A program made the position numbers and the translations under genes. From positions 152,801 to 216,800 of the forward strand of contig NZ_JAAAWP010000006.1 of assembly GCF_010500915.1 (NCBI RefSeq): a stretch of 64,000 bases of DNA. Reading direction: 5' to 3'. This DNA comes from Alteromonas hispanica. Its GTDB lineage: Bacteria > Pseudomonadota > Gammaproteobacteria > Enterobacterales > Alteromonadaceae. A model generated the notes under the pieces. That model did no database searches, had not been told where the DNA came from, and saw only the letters and a list, made by a program, of their open reading frames with translations. This document shows positions 26,891 to 36,836 of the stretch, in pieces. How positions within the stretch are numbered: position 1 is the stretch's first letter; each line of letters begins with the position of its first letter.

Positions 26891-29002
26891 TTAGTGTCGA
26901 GATTGACTATGACGAGACACTTTTTGAACCTCTGGCATAGTGCGTATTTTCTTCATCACGCGGGCCAGGTGCACGCGATTATGCGTGGTAAGCTCTAGGT
27001 CAATAAAGTAGATGTTACTCTCTTTTTCTTCGGTTTGCAGACCAATGATATTGGAATCGCACCCAGAAATGGTGTTCGTTAATGTTGCCAGTGTACCCTG
27101 GTGATTAAACAGCTCGATACGCAGTGATGCTTTGAATTCGCCCTGAGGTTCGTCATCCCACTGCATGGGTAACACACGCTGAGGTTCTTCTTTGCTAAGC
27201 TTGCGAATATTGTTACAGCCCGTTTGGTGGATGGTCATGCCTCGACCGGGGCTTAATACCGCTACAATTTCATCATCGGGGATAGGATGGCAGCAGCGCG
27301 AATAATTTACTAATAAGCCTTCGGTACCACGAATGGCCACGTTGCCTTTTTTATTCGATAGATCGGTTGTACTCTCGCCCAACAATCGCCTTGCTACTAT
27401 GGCACTCAGCTCGTTTCCTAAACCAATGTCTATTAGCAGTTCGTCAAAATCATTGTGCTTGGTTTCTGCCACCACACGCTCAATATCTTCATGGGGTATC
27501 TCGTCTAACTTTACGCTGCCTAACGCATGTCGTAACAGCCTATTGCCCATATTTACAGCTTCTTGAGAATGCTGCTTACGCAGATATTGGCGAATACGGG
27601 TTCGCGCTCTGGCACTTACCACAAAATTAAGCCAGTTGGCGTTTGGTTTTGCTCTTGGAGAGGTAATAATTTCTACCGTCTGACCATTTTCAAGAGGTTT
27701 ACTTAGGCTAAAGTTACGACGCTCAACACGCACCCCTACACAGGTGTTACCAATATCTGAGTGAACAGCATAAGCAAAGTCGACCGCAGTGGCACCCATC
27801 GGCAATTCGATAATGCGGCCGTCGGGAGTAAACACGTAAATTTCATCGGGAAACAGGTCTGTTTTTACCGATTCAATAAATTCAAAAGAAGAGCTGGCCG
27901 ACTGCTGTAGCTCTAACAAGCTTTGAGTCCATTTGCGAGCACGCAATTGCGCGGTAGTACCATTATCGCCCGGCTCTTTGTACAGCCAATGTGCAGCAAC
28001 ACCTTTGTCTGCCATTTGGTCCATTTCATGGGTACGAATTTGAATTTCTACCGGAATACCGTGTGGCCCAATAAGCGAGGTATGCAGCGATTGATAACCG
28101 TTAGTTCGAGGGATGGCAATGTAATCTTTGAAGCGATTTTCAATAGGCTTATAAAGCCCGTGCATGGCTCCAAAGGCGCGATAGCAATTATCTACCGAGT
28201 CTACGACAATACGAAATGCGTAAACGTCCATGACTTCGCTAAACATCAGCTCTTTGTTTTTCATCTTCCGATAAATAGAGTACAAATGCTTCTCGCGACC
28301 CAACACCTTCGACTCGATGTTATAGGCGTCTAAGCGCGTATTTAACTCTTCTCGGATATTTTCGATAATTTCTTTTCGATTTCCACGGGCCTGACGCACC
28401 GCCGATTTAAGCGCACGATGGCGCATGGGGTACATGGCCTGAAAACCTAAATCTTCAAGCTCATTTTTAATATCGTGAATACCCAAGCGATGGGCAATAG
28501 GCGAATATATTTCTAGCGTTTCCAGTGCGATACGGCGGCGCTTATCTGGGCGAAGAGAGCCTAGGGTTCGCATGTTATGAGTTCTATCGGCAAGCTTGAT
28601 AAGAATAACCCTGATGTCTTGCACCATGGCCATCATCATTTTTCGAAAGTTTTCTGCCTGAGCTTCTTGCTTACTGCTAAATGCAATTTTGTCGAGTTTG
28701 CTAACGCCTTCTACTAACTCGGCAACGGTATTACCAAAAGCTTTCGCTAAATCTTCTTGGCTGTAGTGGGTATCTTCAATAACATCGTGAAGTAATGCGG
28801 CCATGAGAGTTTCATGGTCTAAATGCATGTCGGCAAGAATACTGGCCACTGCAACTGGGTGAGTAATATACGGATCGCCACTTGAGCGCATTTGTCCGTC
28901 GTGGGCTTCTTGCGCCAAAACGAAGGCATCTTGAACCAGCTGCACCAAGTCAGCGGGCAAGTACTCAACAACTTTCTGCTTTAAACCTTCAAACAAATAC
29001 AC
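26891..29002 (-). CDS. spoT: bifunctional (p)ppGpp synthase/hydrolase SpoT
   Basis: The 703-residue protein makes and breaks the stringent-response alarmone. The N-terminal HD hydrolase (ITHPVAVASILADM, LLHDVIEDT, IKLADRTHNMRTL) is followed by the synthetase domain (HLYSIYRKMKNK, DVYAFRIVVDS, YIAIPRTNGYQSLHTSLIG, VEIQIRT), a TGS domain (IYVFTPDGRIIELPMGATAVDFAYAVHS) and a C-terminal ACT domain. A strong hairpin terminator separates it from rpoZ upstream, so a promoter of its own or readthrough is needed. Confidence 0.96.
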   Translation of the reverse strand: MYLFEGLKQKVVEYLPADLVQLVQDAFVLAQEAHDGQMRSSGDPYITHPVAVASILADMHLDHETLMAALLHDVIEDTHYSQEDLAKAFGNTVAELVEGVSKLDKIAFSSKQEAQAENFRKMMMAMVQDIRVILIKLADRTHNMRTLGSLRPDKRRRIALETLEIYSPIAHRLGIHDIKNELEDLGFQAMYPMRHRALKSAVRQARGNRKEIIENIREELNTRLDAYNIESKVLGREKHLYSIYRKMKNKELMFSEVMDVYAFRIVVDSVDNCYRAFGAMHGLYKPIENRFKDYIAIPRTNGYQSLHTSLIGPHGIPVEIQIRTHEMDQMADKGVAAHWLYKEPGDNGTTAQLRARKWTQSLLELQQSASSSFEFIESVKTDLFPDEIYVFTPDGRIIELPMGATAVDFAYAVHSDIGNTCVGVRVERRNFSLSKPLENGQTVEIITSPRAKPNANWLNFVVSARARTRIRQYLRKQHSQEAVNMGNRLLRHALGSVKLDEIPHEDIERVVAETKHNDFDELLIDIGLGNELSAIVARRLLGESTTDLSNKKGNVAIRGTEGLLVNYSRCCHPIPDDEIVAVLSPGRGMTIHQTGCNNIRKLSKEEPQRVLPMQWDDEPQGEFKASLRIELFNHQGTLATLTNTISGCDSNIIGLQTEEKESNIYFIDLELTTHNRVHLARVMKKIRTMPEVQKVSRHSQSRH

Positions 29003-29080
29003 AGCGTCAAACGGCCCCTAGTTACACTACTTCCTTAAGAATACGTTTATTTTCGCATTAATCCAATACGCTAAAAGCAA

Positions 29081-29112
29081 AGCGCCAGTGCTTTTTTCAA
29101 AGCACTGGCGCT
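29081..29112 (-). terminator. intrinsic terminator/attenuator between rpoZ and spoT
   Basis: A 14-bp perfect stem (AGCGCCAGTGCTTT with its complement) closes a 4-base loop, followed on the minus strand by TTGCTTTT. It lies 32 bp after the rpoZ stop and 79 bp before the spoT start. It should cut most readthrough into spoT. Confidence 0.75.
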
Positions 29113-29144
29113 AATTCACCTGTAAAACCCCTAAAAAGGGAGAG

Positions 29145-29417
29145 TTACTGATCAGATAGGATATTAGCTACTGACGCGAATTCAGCATTGTCTTGCTGTT
29201 CTTGCGTGTGAAGCTCATCTTGTTCAAGAGATGCAGCTGTAACCAAACCTTCTTCAATTTCACGCAAAGCCGTTACGGTTGGCTTGTCGTTTTGAACGTC
29301 AACCATAGGATCTTTACCACCAGTGGCTAATTGACGAGCACGACGTGCAGCAACAAGCACTAAGTCAAAGCGGTTACCAATTTTATCTACGGCATCTTCT
29401 ACAGTTACGCGAGCCAT
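29145..29417 (-). CDS. rpoZ: RNA polymerase omega subunit
   Basis: The 90-residue omega subunit helps fold and assemble the beta' subunit and takes part in ppGpp binding. The start [34 protein letters not shown] is typical of the family, and [13 protein letters not shown] follows. It sits between gmk and spoT, as in E. coli. Length is normal. Confidence 0.96.
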   Translation of the reverse strand: MARVTVEDAVDKIGNRFDLVLVAARRARQLATGGKDPMVDVQNDKPTVTALREIEEGLVTAASLEQDELHTQEQQDNAEFASVANILSDQ

Positions 29418-29594
29418 CTATTTCTCCGAAAATCAGGTTGAGCGAGGAATACAAAAAACAGCCACGCAGTATACACGCATAGGCTTTGCGATCCTAGTAC
29501 TTTGTTGAAATATAACACAGCGTGATCGCGGTGATCTTACTGTTTTTTCCCTTCTACCAATAGTAGATTAAGTATTAGCAACCACAAGTTACAA

Positions 29595-30236
29595 TTACGC
29601 CGTACCAAGTAATGCGTCGAGCAAAGGCTGATGGCGAATTTGCTGTTTAACCGAGCGCAGACGCTGCGCACTTACTATAGCTTCTAACTCACTAAGTGCG
29701 GTGGCAAAATCGTCGTTAACAATAATATGGCCAAATTCATTAAAATGAGACATTTCATCCACGGCTTGGGCCATTCTTCCTGCGATGACATCTTCGCTGT
29801 CTTGGCCGCGATGGTTTAATCGCTGCTCTAGCACCTCAAGCGAGGGCGGTAAGATAAAAATACCGCACGTGTCTGGCATAAGCTCCTTCACCTGCCTGGC
29901 GCCCTGCCAATCGATATCTAAAAATACGTCGATACCGCGATAAAGAGTTTGCTCTATGGTAACGCGAGAAGTGCCATAGTAATTGCCAAACACTTCTGCA
30001 TATTCGAAAAATACGCCCTGTTCAATAAGTGATTCAAATTGCTTTCTAGTAACAAAGTGATAATGCACGCCATCTATTTCGCCAGGCCTGGGTTGCCGCG
30101 TGGTGTGAGACACAGACACCTGCATTGGAGTATTGGTGTTGCCCTCGTATTTTTCCATTAACGCCTTAATAAGGCTTGATTTCCCAGCGCCTGAAGGTGC
30201 TGCAAGAATAAATAAGTTACCGAGTAGTGAAGCCAT
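29595..30236 (-). CDS. gmk: guanylate kinase
   Basis: The 213-residue kinase phosphorylates GMP to GDP. It has the P-loop [10 protein letters not shown], the GMP-binding [35 protein letters not shown] and [11 protein letters not shown]. The ATG at 30236 ([14 protein letters not shown]) is the family start; the frame stays open to 30413 but that part overlaps the divergent esterase gene and is rejected. Confidence 0.95.
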   Translation of the reverse strand: MASLLGNLFILAAPSGAGKSSLIKALMEKYEGNTNTPMQVSVSHTTRQPRPGEIDGVHYHFVTRKQFESLIEQGVFFEYAEVFGNYYGTSRVTIEQTLYRGIDVFLDIDWQGARQVKELMPDTCGIFILPPSLEVLEQRLNHRGQDSEDVIAGRMAQAVDEMSHFNEFGHIIVNDDFATALSELEAIVSAQRLRSVKQQIRHQPLLDALLGTA

Positions 30237-30364
30237 GGGTAATAAAGTTTCGTTAAACTGTGGTGATTTTATATGTCGATGATAGCATATAAATCTGCTG
30301 TCCAGCAGACAACAATTGAGTTGTGCATAAAGCCAATAAAATACGACTAACAGGAATAAAAACA

Positions 30365-31036
30365 ATGATCGAGCCGCTACTACAATGCGTAGAAAATACG
30401 CCCGCATCAACACCCGACGCCTGCGTTATTTGGCTACACGGGCTTGGCGACTCTGGCCATGGCTTCGCCCCCATTGTCCCTGAACTCAAGCTTCCCGGTT
30501 CTATGGCGGTTAAGTTTTTATTTCCTCATGCTCCAGAACGCCCCATTACCATTAACGGCGGTATGCGAATGCGGGCATGGTACGACATTAAATCCCTCGA
30601 TTTTGAAAGTCGTGCCGATTTAGACGGCGTTGAAGCATCTGCACTGCAAGTAGAGCAATTAATTCGCGCACAAATAGAAAGTGGCATCCCTGCTAGTCGC
30701 ATTGTGCTGGCTGGATTTTCTCAAGGCGGCGTTATTGCGCTGCATTTAGCTCCGCGTTTCAGCGAAAAGCTCGCCGGCGTGATGGCATTATCCACTTATA
30801 TGTGCGAGCCCTCACTACTTGCTAACCAAGCCAATGACGTAAACAAAGAAACACCGATTATGATGGCCCATGGCGAGCAAGACGAAGTAGTGCCGGTATT
30901 TATGGGTAATGCCGCGTATAAAACCATGGTGGAGAACGGTTACAACGCTACCTGGCAAACTTACACTATGCAGCACAACGTGTGCATGCAAGAGTTAAAC
31001 GACATCAGCGTATGGCTTCAAAAAGTATTGGCCTAA
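30365..31036 (+). CDS. carboxylesterase/phospholipase of the alpha/beta hydrolase fold
   Basis: The 223-residue enzyme matches the small carboxylesterase II/acyl-thioesterase family: [14 protein letters not shown] (oxyanion region), [25 protein letters not shown], and the nucleophile elbow [11 protein letters not shown], then HGEQDEVVP (Asp) and [10 protein letters not shown] (His). It should hydrolyse short-chain esters in the cytoplasm. The ATG at 30365 has AGGA 9 bases upstream. Its stop overlaps the convergent diguanylate cyclase stop by 4 bp. Confidence 0.9.
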   Translation: MIEPLLQCVENTPASTPDACVIWLHGLGDSGHGFAPIVPELKLPGSMAVKFLFPHAPERPITINGGMRMRAWYDIKSLDFESRADLDGVEASALQVEQLIRAQIESGIPASRIVLAGFSQGGVIALHLAPRFSEKLAGVMALSTYMCEPSLLANQANDVNKETPIMMAHGEQDEVVPVFMGNAAYKTMVENGYNATWQTYTMQHNVCMQELNDISVWLQKVLA

Positions 31037-32091
31037 ACTACCTTGTTTCTGCCAGTCTTTTTCGCCTGATATAAATTATCGTCTGCGTGTTTTAGCGTGG
31101 CGTTAATATTGCCATCGGTAAGCGCCGTGGCTACTCCGAAACTTGCAGTAATGGGGTGATGAATGTCACCTTTGTCGAAGGGGTTTTGCTCTACTTTAAT
31201 GCGGATCTTTTCAGCCAATTTTATTGCTTGTGTAAGTGTTGCTTTAGGGAAAATAACTAAAAATTCCTCGCCCCCAGTACGCGCCACGATATCAGTGGTG
31301 CGCACGGCACTTTTCATCAAACCAGTAAAGTATTGCAGTACTTCATCACCCACATCATGCCCGTAGGAGTCGTTTATGACTTTAAAGTGGTCAATGTCTA
31401 CTACCACCGTACTAAGTGGAAAATAGTCTGCGGGGTCTTTCGTCACTTTTTCAAAATACACTGCCTCTAAAAAACGACGATTAGGCAGCTTAGTAAGCGG
31501 ATCTGTATTAGCCTGACGCATTCGCTCTAAGTTTTCCTCTAGCATTTCACGTCGGCTTTGATGCCAGAAGTTTTCAGCAATAAACGATACACAGATAAAG
31601 CATGCCATGGAGATAAGAAACCGAGACACGTCTGCTTCAGAATATTGTGCGTGAATCAGCTCTTGGTTAAACAACATAAACACAGCCAGTGCCATGGTGA
31701 CTGACACGTACAACATTGCTGGCTTGAAGCTCACCACAATTATCTGAATGAAAATGAGAGGGTAAAGAAAATACAGCCCGGTATTGTTGTAACCACCGGT
31801 GTAAACAAGGGCATTGATGGTAAACATCACAATGAACCCAGCGAGATAATAAGAAAAATCCGCTTTAGGGAACTTATGCGATAAAAACAGATTCAGGTAA
31901 ATTATGACAGCAGATAGGGCTAGTGAACCAACTAAAAAGGGATTGTCCCCGCCATAGTTTATTCCTGCCATTACGGCCATAATGGTGCCGCCAACATAAG
32001 AAATAAAATAAAGCGTTAAGCGTCGTCGTTTAGATTCAGCCTCGTCCTTGTGAACGCTCTGCAATAAATTACGCAGAAATGAATGTTCCAT
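31033..32091 (-). CDS. membrane diguanylate cyclase
   Basis: The 352-residue protein has about six hydrophobic helices in the first 180 residues and a C-terminal GGDEF domain with DPLTKLPNRRFLE, VVVDIDHFKVINDSYGHDVGDEVL and an intact GGEEF. An RTTD motif five residues before GGEEF is the product-inhibition site. It should make c-di-GMP. The membrane part is of unknown MASE-like type. Convergent with the esterase gene. Confidence 0.9.
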   Translation of the reverse strand: MEHSFLRNLLQSVHKDEAESKRRRLTLYFISYVGGTIMAVMAGINYGGDNPFLVGSLALSAVIIYLNLFLSHKFPKADFSYYLAGFIVMFTINALVYTGGYNNTGLYFLYPLIFIQIIVVSFKPAMLYVSVTMALAVFMLFNQELIHAQYSEADVSRFLISMACFICVSFIAENFWHQSRREMLEENLERMRQANTDPLTKLPNRRFLEAVYFEKVTKDPADYFPLSTVVVDIDHFKVINDSYGHDVGDEVLQYFTGLMKSAVRTTDIVARTGGEEFLVIFPKATLTQAIKLAEKIRIKVEQNPFDKGDIHHPITASFGVATALTDGNINATLKHADDNLYQAKKTGRNKVV

Positions 32092-32496
32092 ATAACCTTC
32101 TTTTTCGATAAAGCGTGAGGACAGTGGTCAATCTGTCTTCACAAATATAGTATTTAAGACTTTATAATAACGCTCGGCGTTACTCGCCTACCGTTAATGT
32201 AACAAAGCAATTAACGCAGTTGCCTAAACGTGTTTATTCGGCGTATTTATTCAGCACATTTGTTAAGTGTTGTTATTCCATATAAATATGAGGAAAACCA
32301 GCCGAAAACGAACATTTGCAAGTAATATGCGTATAATGCGGCTTACATTTATTAGTAAACTTTTTTGTCAATATTAGCATAGCTTGTAATAACGTAAGGT
32401 TAATACGCGCTAATCAACTAGAGCAGCATTTTGGAAATCATAATAACCTAATGCTAGCATCGTATTCGTTTATCTTATTTATAGTCTGGAATTATC
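32092..32496. other. intergenic region upstream of hemC
   Basis: No gene is seen in these 405 bp between the divergent diguanylate cyclase and hemC genes. An exact TATAAT at 32332-32337 could be a -10 box for hemC, but no good -35 is seen at standard spacing, so this is weak. The stretch holds the promoters of both genes. Confidence 0.4.
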
Positions 32497-33435
32497 ATGA
32501 GTAACCTCAACACTTCTCGCACCATTCGAATTGCAACCAGAAAAAGCGCACTTGCGCTGTGGCAAGCTGAGTATGTGAAAGCAAAGTTACTAGAGCATCA
32601 TCCTTCTCTCACCGTTGAGTTGGTGCCAATGAGTACCCAAGGCGATAAAATTCTAGACACGCCGCTAGCAAAAATTGGTGGTAAAGGCTTGTTCATAAAA
32701 GAACTAGAAATTGCCATGTTAGAAGGCCGCGCAGATATTGCTGTGCATTCTATGAAAGATGTGCCGGTAGCATTCCCTGAAGAATTTGGATTACACGCCA
32801 TTTGCGAGCGCGAAAATCCGTTTGATGCGTTTGTTTCTAACCACTACGACAGTCTTGATGCTCTGCCTAATGGCGCTGTGGTGGGAACCAGTAGTTTGCG
32901 CAGACAGTGTCAAATTCGTAAACATCGCCCAGATCTTGTGATTAAAGATCTTCGCGGTAACGTCAATACCCGTTTAGCCAAATTGGACGCCGGTGACTAC
33001 GACGCTATTATTTTGGCCTCTGCTGGGCTTATCCGCTTAAAAATGCAAGACAGAATAAAAATGGCATTACCCGCCGAGGTGTCTTTACCCGCGGTAGGCC
33101 AAGGCGCAGTTGGCATTGAGTGTAGAAATGACGATAGCCAACTTATTGAATTACTCAGCGCGCTAAATCACAGTGAAACCCACGTTCGCGTTAGCGCAGA
33201 GCGAGCCATGAATGAACGCTTAGAGGGCGGATGTCAGGTACCTATTGGCAGTTTCGCTACTTTGGACGGAAACACGCTTACACTGACAGGCATGGTAGGC
33301 AAGCCCGATGGAAGCACCCTGCTATTTGCCTCGGCCACAGCTTCGGCAGAAAAAGCGAAAGATATTGGTATTGAAGTTGCCGAAGCATTGCTTGAACAAG
33401 GCGCTGGCGAAATTTTAAAAGCGCTTTACGAGTAA
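32497..33435 (+). CDS. hemC: porphobilinogen deaminase (hydroxymethylbilane synthase)
   Basis: The 312-residue enzyme joins four porphobilinogens into hydroxymethylbilane. It has [61 protein letters not shown] and the cofactor-binding cysteine at 246 in [12 protein letters not shown]. It is the first gene of a tight hemC-hemD-hemX-hemY run. Confidence 0.96.
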   Translation: MSNLNTSRTIRIATRKSALALWQAEYVKAKLLEHHPSLTVELVPMSTQGDKILDTPLAKIGGKGLFIKELEIAMLEGRADIAVHSMKDVPVAFPEEFGLHAICERENPFDAFVSNHYDSLDALPNGAVVGTSSLRRQCQIRKHRPDLVIKDLRGNVNTRLAKLDAGDYDAIILASAGLIRLKMQDRIKMALPAEVSLPAVGQGAVGIECRNDDSQLIELLSALNHSETHVRVSAERAMNERLEGGCQVPIGSFATLDGNTLTLTGMVGKPDGSTLLFASATASAEKAKDIGIEVAEALLEQGAGEILKALYE

Positions 33436-33445
33436 ACCCTTCGTC

Positions 33446-34240
33446 ATGCTTTTATTTACACGCCCTCTTCCTAAACTAGCAACGAGTGCAAAAGCATTTA
33501 GCGATGCTGGGATAAATGCGGTGGGCGTAGCTACTTGCGACATCATTGATGTTAAGTCTGAGTATTACGCCATTACCACATTTATGGCAGACAACCCTGT
33601 CGATATTATTATTGTTACCAGCGTTTACGCTGTCGCGGCAGCAGAAAATGCAGTAAAGTCTCTACTAAAAGAGCATGGCTCTTCTACTGCTTCTCAACAT
33701 ACTCATTCTCAACATGCTCAGAGTATACAAAGAAACCTACCGCTTATTATCGCAGTAGGTGACGCCACGAAGAAAAAGCTTACTAGCGCACTTTCGCAGA
33801 TAAAACACCTCACCATCCTTACCCCAGAAAAGCATACTTCCGAGGGTATATTGGCTATGCCTCAACTTAATGAGGCAAATGACAAACAAGTGGTTATTAT
33901 TAAAGGCGAAGGCGGTAGACAGGCTATCGCTGATGGGCTAGATGCAAAGGGTGCGTTGTGCCAGAGCTTCTGCGTTTACAGAACAGAGCAACTTGCAGAC
34001 CCAATTTACACAAAAGGCTGGAAAGTTGAGGATGTTCGCGGCATTATCGCTACAAGCGAAGCAATGGCAGCACAACTATTACGAAGCCAAGGCAATCATA
34101 TTTTGTCGTTACCTTGGTTAACGGTTAGCGAGCGAGTTGCAGCATCGCTAGAAGAAATTGGAGTGTCTAAGGTGTGTGTTTGTCACCGTGCCACTGACCA
34201 AGCGCTCATTGCTTGGGTAAAGGATAACTGGGAGTATTGA
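33446..34240 (+). CDS. hemD: uroporphyrinogen-III synthase
   Basis: The 264-residue protein starts LLFTRPLPKLATSAKAFSDAG, and has IIVTSVYAVAAA and VVIIKGEGGRQAIADGLDAKGA, the usual HemD landmarks in a poorly conserved family. It closes and inverts ring D of hydroxymethylbilane. Placed 10 bp after hemC and directly adjoining hemX, whose ATG follows the stop at once. Confidence 0.88.
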   Translation: MLLFTRPLPKLATSAKAFSDAGINAVGVATCDIIDVKSEYYAITTFMADNPVDIIIVTSVYAVAAAENAVKSLLKEHGSSTASQHTHSQHAQSIQRNLPLIIAVGDATKKKLTSALSQIKHLTILTPEKHTSEGILAMPQLNEANDKQVVIIKGEGGRQAIADGLDAKGALCQSFCVYRTEQLADPIYTKGWKVEDVRGIIATSEAMAAQLLRSQGNHILSLPWLTVSERVAASLEEIGVSKVCVCHRATDQALIAWVKDNWEY

Positions 34241-35488
34241 ATGGCCGATAATAAAGCAAATGGCTCACAAGATGAAAGCGCCTCGAAAAGTAAGAGTACT
34301 TCACTAATTAAAGATAGCTCACAAGATAACGGCGTGACTGGTGCTGCTGGTGCTGACGTGAAAAACAGCACAGACCAACCCACTCATGCCAGTGCATCTA
34401 AACGCACAGCCAAAGGTGACAATAACAAAGCGAAAAAATCATCATCTGGCAATGGTCTGTTATGGTTTGTTGTTTTCATTCTCTTTGTGTTGGTTATCGG
34501 TCTTGGTGGCGCTGGATATTGGTACTATACCCAACAACAGGCAACGAGTAGCCAGGTGACCTCAGCACAACAGCAAAACTCAGCTCAGGTGCAAGCATTG
34601 GTAGCTGCACGAGATGAAGTGAACACTGCACTCAACCGCATAGCTCAAGATAACCAAACACTTAAAGACACCATTTCTAGCCTGCAAAAAGAAAATGAAA
34701 AACTGTCGCTGCAAGCGGAGTCTACCCTAGAGCAATTAAATCAAATGGAAGGCCGTCGCCCAGCAGACTGGCTAATTGCAGAAGCAGATTATCTAGTGCG
34801 CATGGCCGGCAGAAAATTATGGTTAGAAAATGATGTTCGCACAGCCATTTTATTGTTAGTGAATGCTGACAAACGCTTAAAGTCTCTTGCTGACCCCTCT
34901 GTTCTGCCGGTAAGAGCCAGCCTAGCAGAAGATATTCAAACTCTACAACAGCTAAACCCAGTGTCGCAAAGTTCAGTTGCCCTTGCGTTAACCGGTATGG
35001 TAGCGCAAATAGATAAGCTACCTTTAGATACCTTTGAAAAGCCAGAAGACACATCAGCGCAAGACAATGCGCTCTCTGAATCTACCGACGACTGGAAAGA
35101 CAACCTTGCTAAAGTTTGGCATTCGTTGGTGGATGACTTTTTAACGGTAAAATCTATTGAAGGCCCTATTGAACCGGTTCTGTCGTTAGAAGCTCAGTTT
35201 CTAATTAAAGAGCAGCTTCGCCTGCAGCTTATGCACGCTCAGTCTGCCGCCCTCACTGGCGATGCTGGACTTTACAAGCAGTCGTTACAATATTCGCAAA
35301 CCCTTCTTATCGAAAAGTTTGATATAGAGAAAAGTCAGGTAAGCGGCTTTGTCAACGCTGTTCAAAACTTATTAGAAACTGATATTTCTCGCCCAATTCC
35401 CACAGAGCTTGTGTCGCAGCAGCCGCTAGAGCGATTGTTAGACAGCCGCGTTAAACAAGTCTTTGGTCAAGGAGCAAGCGCACTATGA
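34241..35488 (+). CDS. hemX: HemX-like membrane protein of the heme operon
   Basis: The 415-residue protein has a polar, disordered N-terminus (about 75 residues), one membrane segment (LLWFVVFILFVLVIGLGGAGYWYY), a long Gln-rich coiled coil and a helical C-terminal domain (DWLIAEADYLVRMAGRKLWLENDV). This is the HemX family, which has been annotated as a uroporphyrinogen methyltransferase by name only; no SAM-binding site is seen. It overlaps hemY by 4 bp and is likely a partner of HemY. Confidence 0.88.
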   Translation: MADNKANGSQDESASKSKSTSLIKDSSQDNGVTGAAGADVKNSTDQPTHASASKRTAKGDNNKAKKSSSGNGLLWFVVFILFVLVIGLGGAGYWYYTQQQATSSQVTSAQQQNSAQVQALVAARDEVNTALNRIAQDNQTLKDTISSLQKENEKLSLQAESTLEQLNQMEGRRPADWLIAEADYLVRMAGRKLWLENDVRTAILLLVNADKRLKSLADPSVLPVRASLAEDIQTLQQLNPVSQSSVALALTGMVAQIDKLPLDTFEKPEDTSAQDNALSESTDDWKDNLAKVWHSLVDDFLTVKSIEGPIEPVLSLEAQFLIKEQLRLQLMHAQSAALTGDAGLYKQSLQYSQTLLIEKFDIEKSQVSGFVNAVQNLLETDISRPIPTELVSQQPLERLLDSRVKQVFGQGASAL

Positions 35489-36660
35489 AATGGTTAGCTA
35501 TTGCCCTAGCGGTATTAGCCGCATTTGTTGTCGCGCTTATTGTTGGCCCAATGATATTGGGAGACAAAGGCTATGTGTTAATTTCTTTAGGTGAAACCGC
35601 GGTTGAAATGACCGTTATCAGTTTTTGTATTTTGGTATTAGGTGCGCTGATAGCCTGGTATGTACTATCTCGTTTAGTGCTTTGGTCGCTTAGTTTGGTT
35701 ACTGGATCGCACCGCTGGTTTGGAACGCTGGGAGAGCGCAAACGCAGACGCGCCTTTTACGACGGCCTACATGCAATGGCAGCAGGCGATACCGAACTTG
35801 CTCAAAAGTCCCTCGCTAAAACCACCAATGGCGATTTTGAGGGGGTTAACTATTTGGCTTCGGCACAAATAGCCCACACCAACGGTGAATTAAGTAAAGC
35901 GCGTTATTTTTTAGAGCAAGCGTCAGATTTTGCCAACGCTGCTCTTCCCGCCACTATCATGCAGGCACGTATTGATGTGAGTGAAGACAAACACAATGAC
36001 GCGCTGGAAAGACTAAACGCTCTTGGTGAAAAAGAGCAAGAAAATAAACAAGTGATTCGCTTGAAAGCGCAAATACTTGCAAAACTTGGCAAGTGGCAAG
36101 ACCTTCAAAACAACCTTTCAAGCTGGCGCAAGTCACTGCCAAAAGATGATTACAAAACATGGTCGCAACGCATTGCAAAAGGCAAGTTTGCTGAGATAGC
36201 CAGTAAACAAGGTGCGGTTGAGCTAAAAAATTACTGGGAAAACCTCCCACGTAAAATGCGTCACGACGATACTTATCAAGCAGCTTATGTTCAGCAATTG
36301 CTCGACCAAGGTATGCACGCTGATGCACAGAAGCTACTAGTAGACTGGCAAAAGCGCGGTCCAAATAGCCTTTTATTCCCACTGTTTTCTCAGCTCAATA
36401 TTCCTGATGCATCACCTTCACTGCGTTTATTAGAAAGCTGGATAAAACAAGACGAAGAAAACATTCAGCTCTACTCTACCTTAGGGCAAGTGGCATTTAA
36501 TTCTGGCGACGATGTATTAGCTGAGAAAGCGCTGTTGAAAGCCACGAAGATGGCTTCACGCAAAGAAGACTTACTCCTTCTTTCAGCCATTAGTGAACGT
36601 AAACAAGATACTGCAACAGCACTTCAGTTTTATAAAGAAGGACAACAAATCGCTGGATAA
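35485..36660 (+). CDS. hemY: HemY-like TPR membrane protein of the heme operon
   Basis: The 391-residue protein has two N-terminal membrane segments (LAIALAVLAAFVVALIVGPM and VISFCILVLGALIAWYVLSRLV), then the family landmark GERKRRRAFYDGLHAMAAGDTELAQK and a TPR-rich helical part reaching the end. Its role in heme synthesis is inferred from its fixed position next to hemC, hemD and hemX in gammaproteobacteria; it is not the Bacillus protoporphyrinogen oxidase of the same name. Confidence 0.88.
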   Translation: MKWLAIALAVLAAFVVALIVGPMILGDKGYVLISLGETAVEMTVISFCILVLGALIAWYVLSRLVLWSLSLVTGSHRWFGTLGERKRRRAFYDGLHAMAAGDTELAQKSLAKTTNGDFEGVNYLASAQIAHTNGELSKARYFLEQASDFANAALPATIMQARIDVSEDKHNDALERLNALGEKEQENKQVIRLKAQILAKLGKWQDLQNNLSSWRKSLPKDDYKTWSQRIAKGKFAEIASKQGAVELKNYWENLPRKMRHDDTYQAAYVQQLLDQGMHADAQKLLVDWQKRGPNSLLFPLFSQLNIPDASPSLRLLESWIKQDEENIQLYSTLGQVAFNSGDDVLAEKALLKATKMASRKEDLLLLSAISERKQDTATALQFYKEGQQIAG

Positions 36661-36744
36661 AAACCATAACTTTTTCTAATGCACTTTTAGAGAAAATTTG
36701 TTTTGCTTTCACCAAGAAGGCTCCGTACAATCCGCACAAAATTT

Positions 36745-36776
36745 AGCCAGATAAATTGATGTTTATCTGGCTTTTT
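36745..36776 (+). terminator. intrinsic terminator of the hem operon
   Basis: AGCCAGATAAA and its complement pair around a 6-base loop and run into TTTTCTT, 84 bp after the hemY stop. Confidence 0.88.
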
Positions 36777-36836
36777 CTTATCTTAAGTTTATGTATAAAG
36801 CAGCCACAAGCTGCTACAGCTCACTAAGGAACCCTG

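Noticed and set aside
30237..30413. N-terminal extension of guanylate kinase
   Set aside because: Family proteins start near MASLLGNLF; the extension overlaps the divergent esterase gene.
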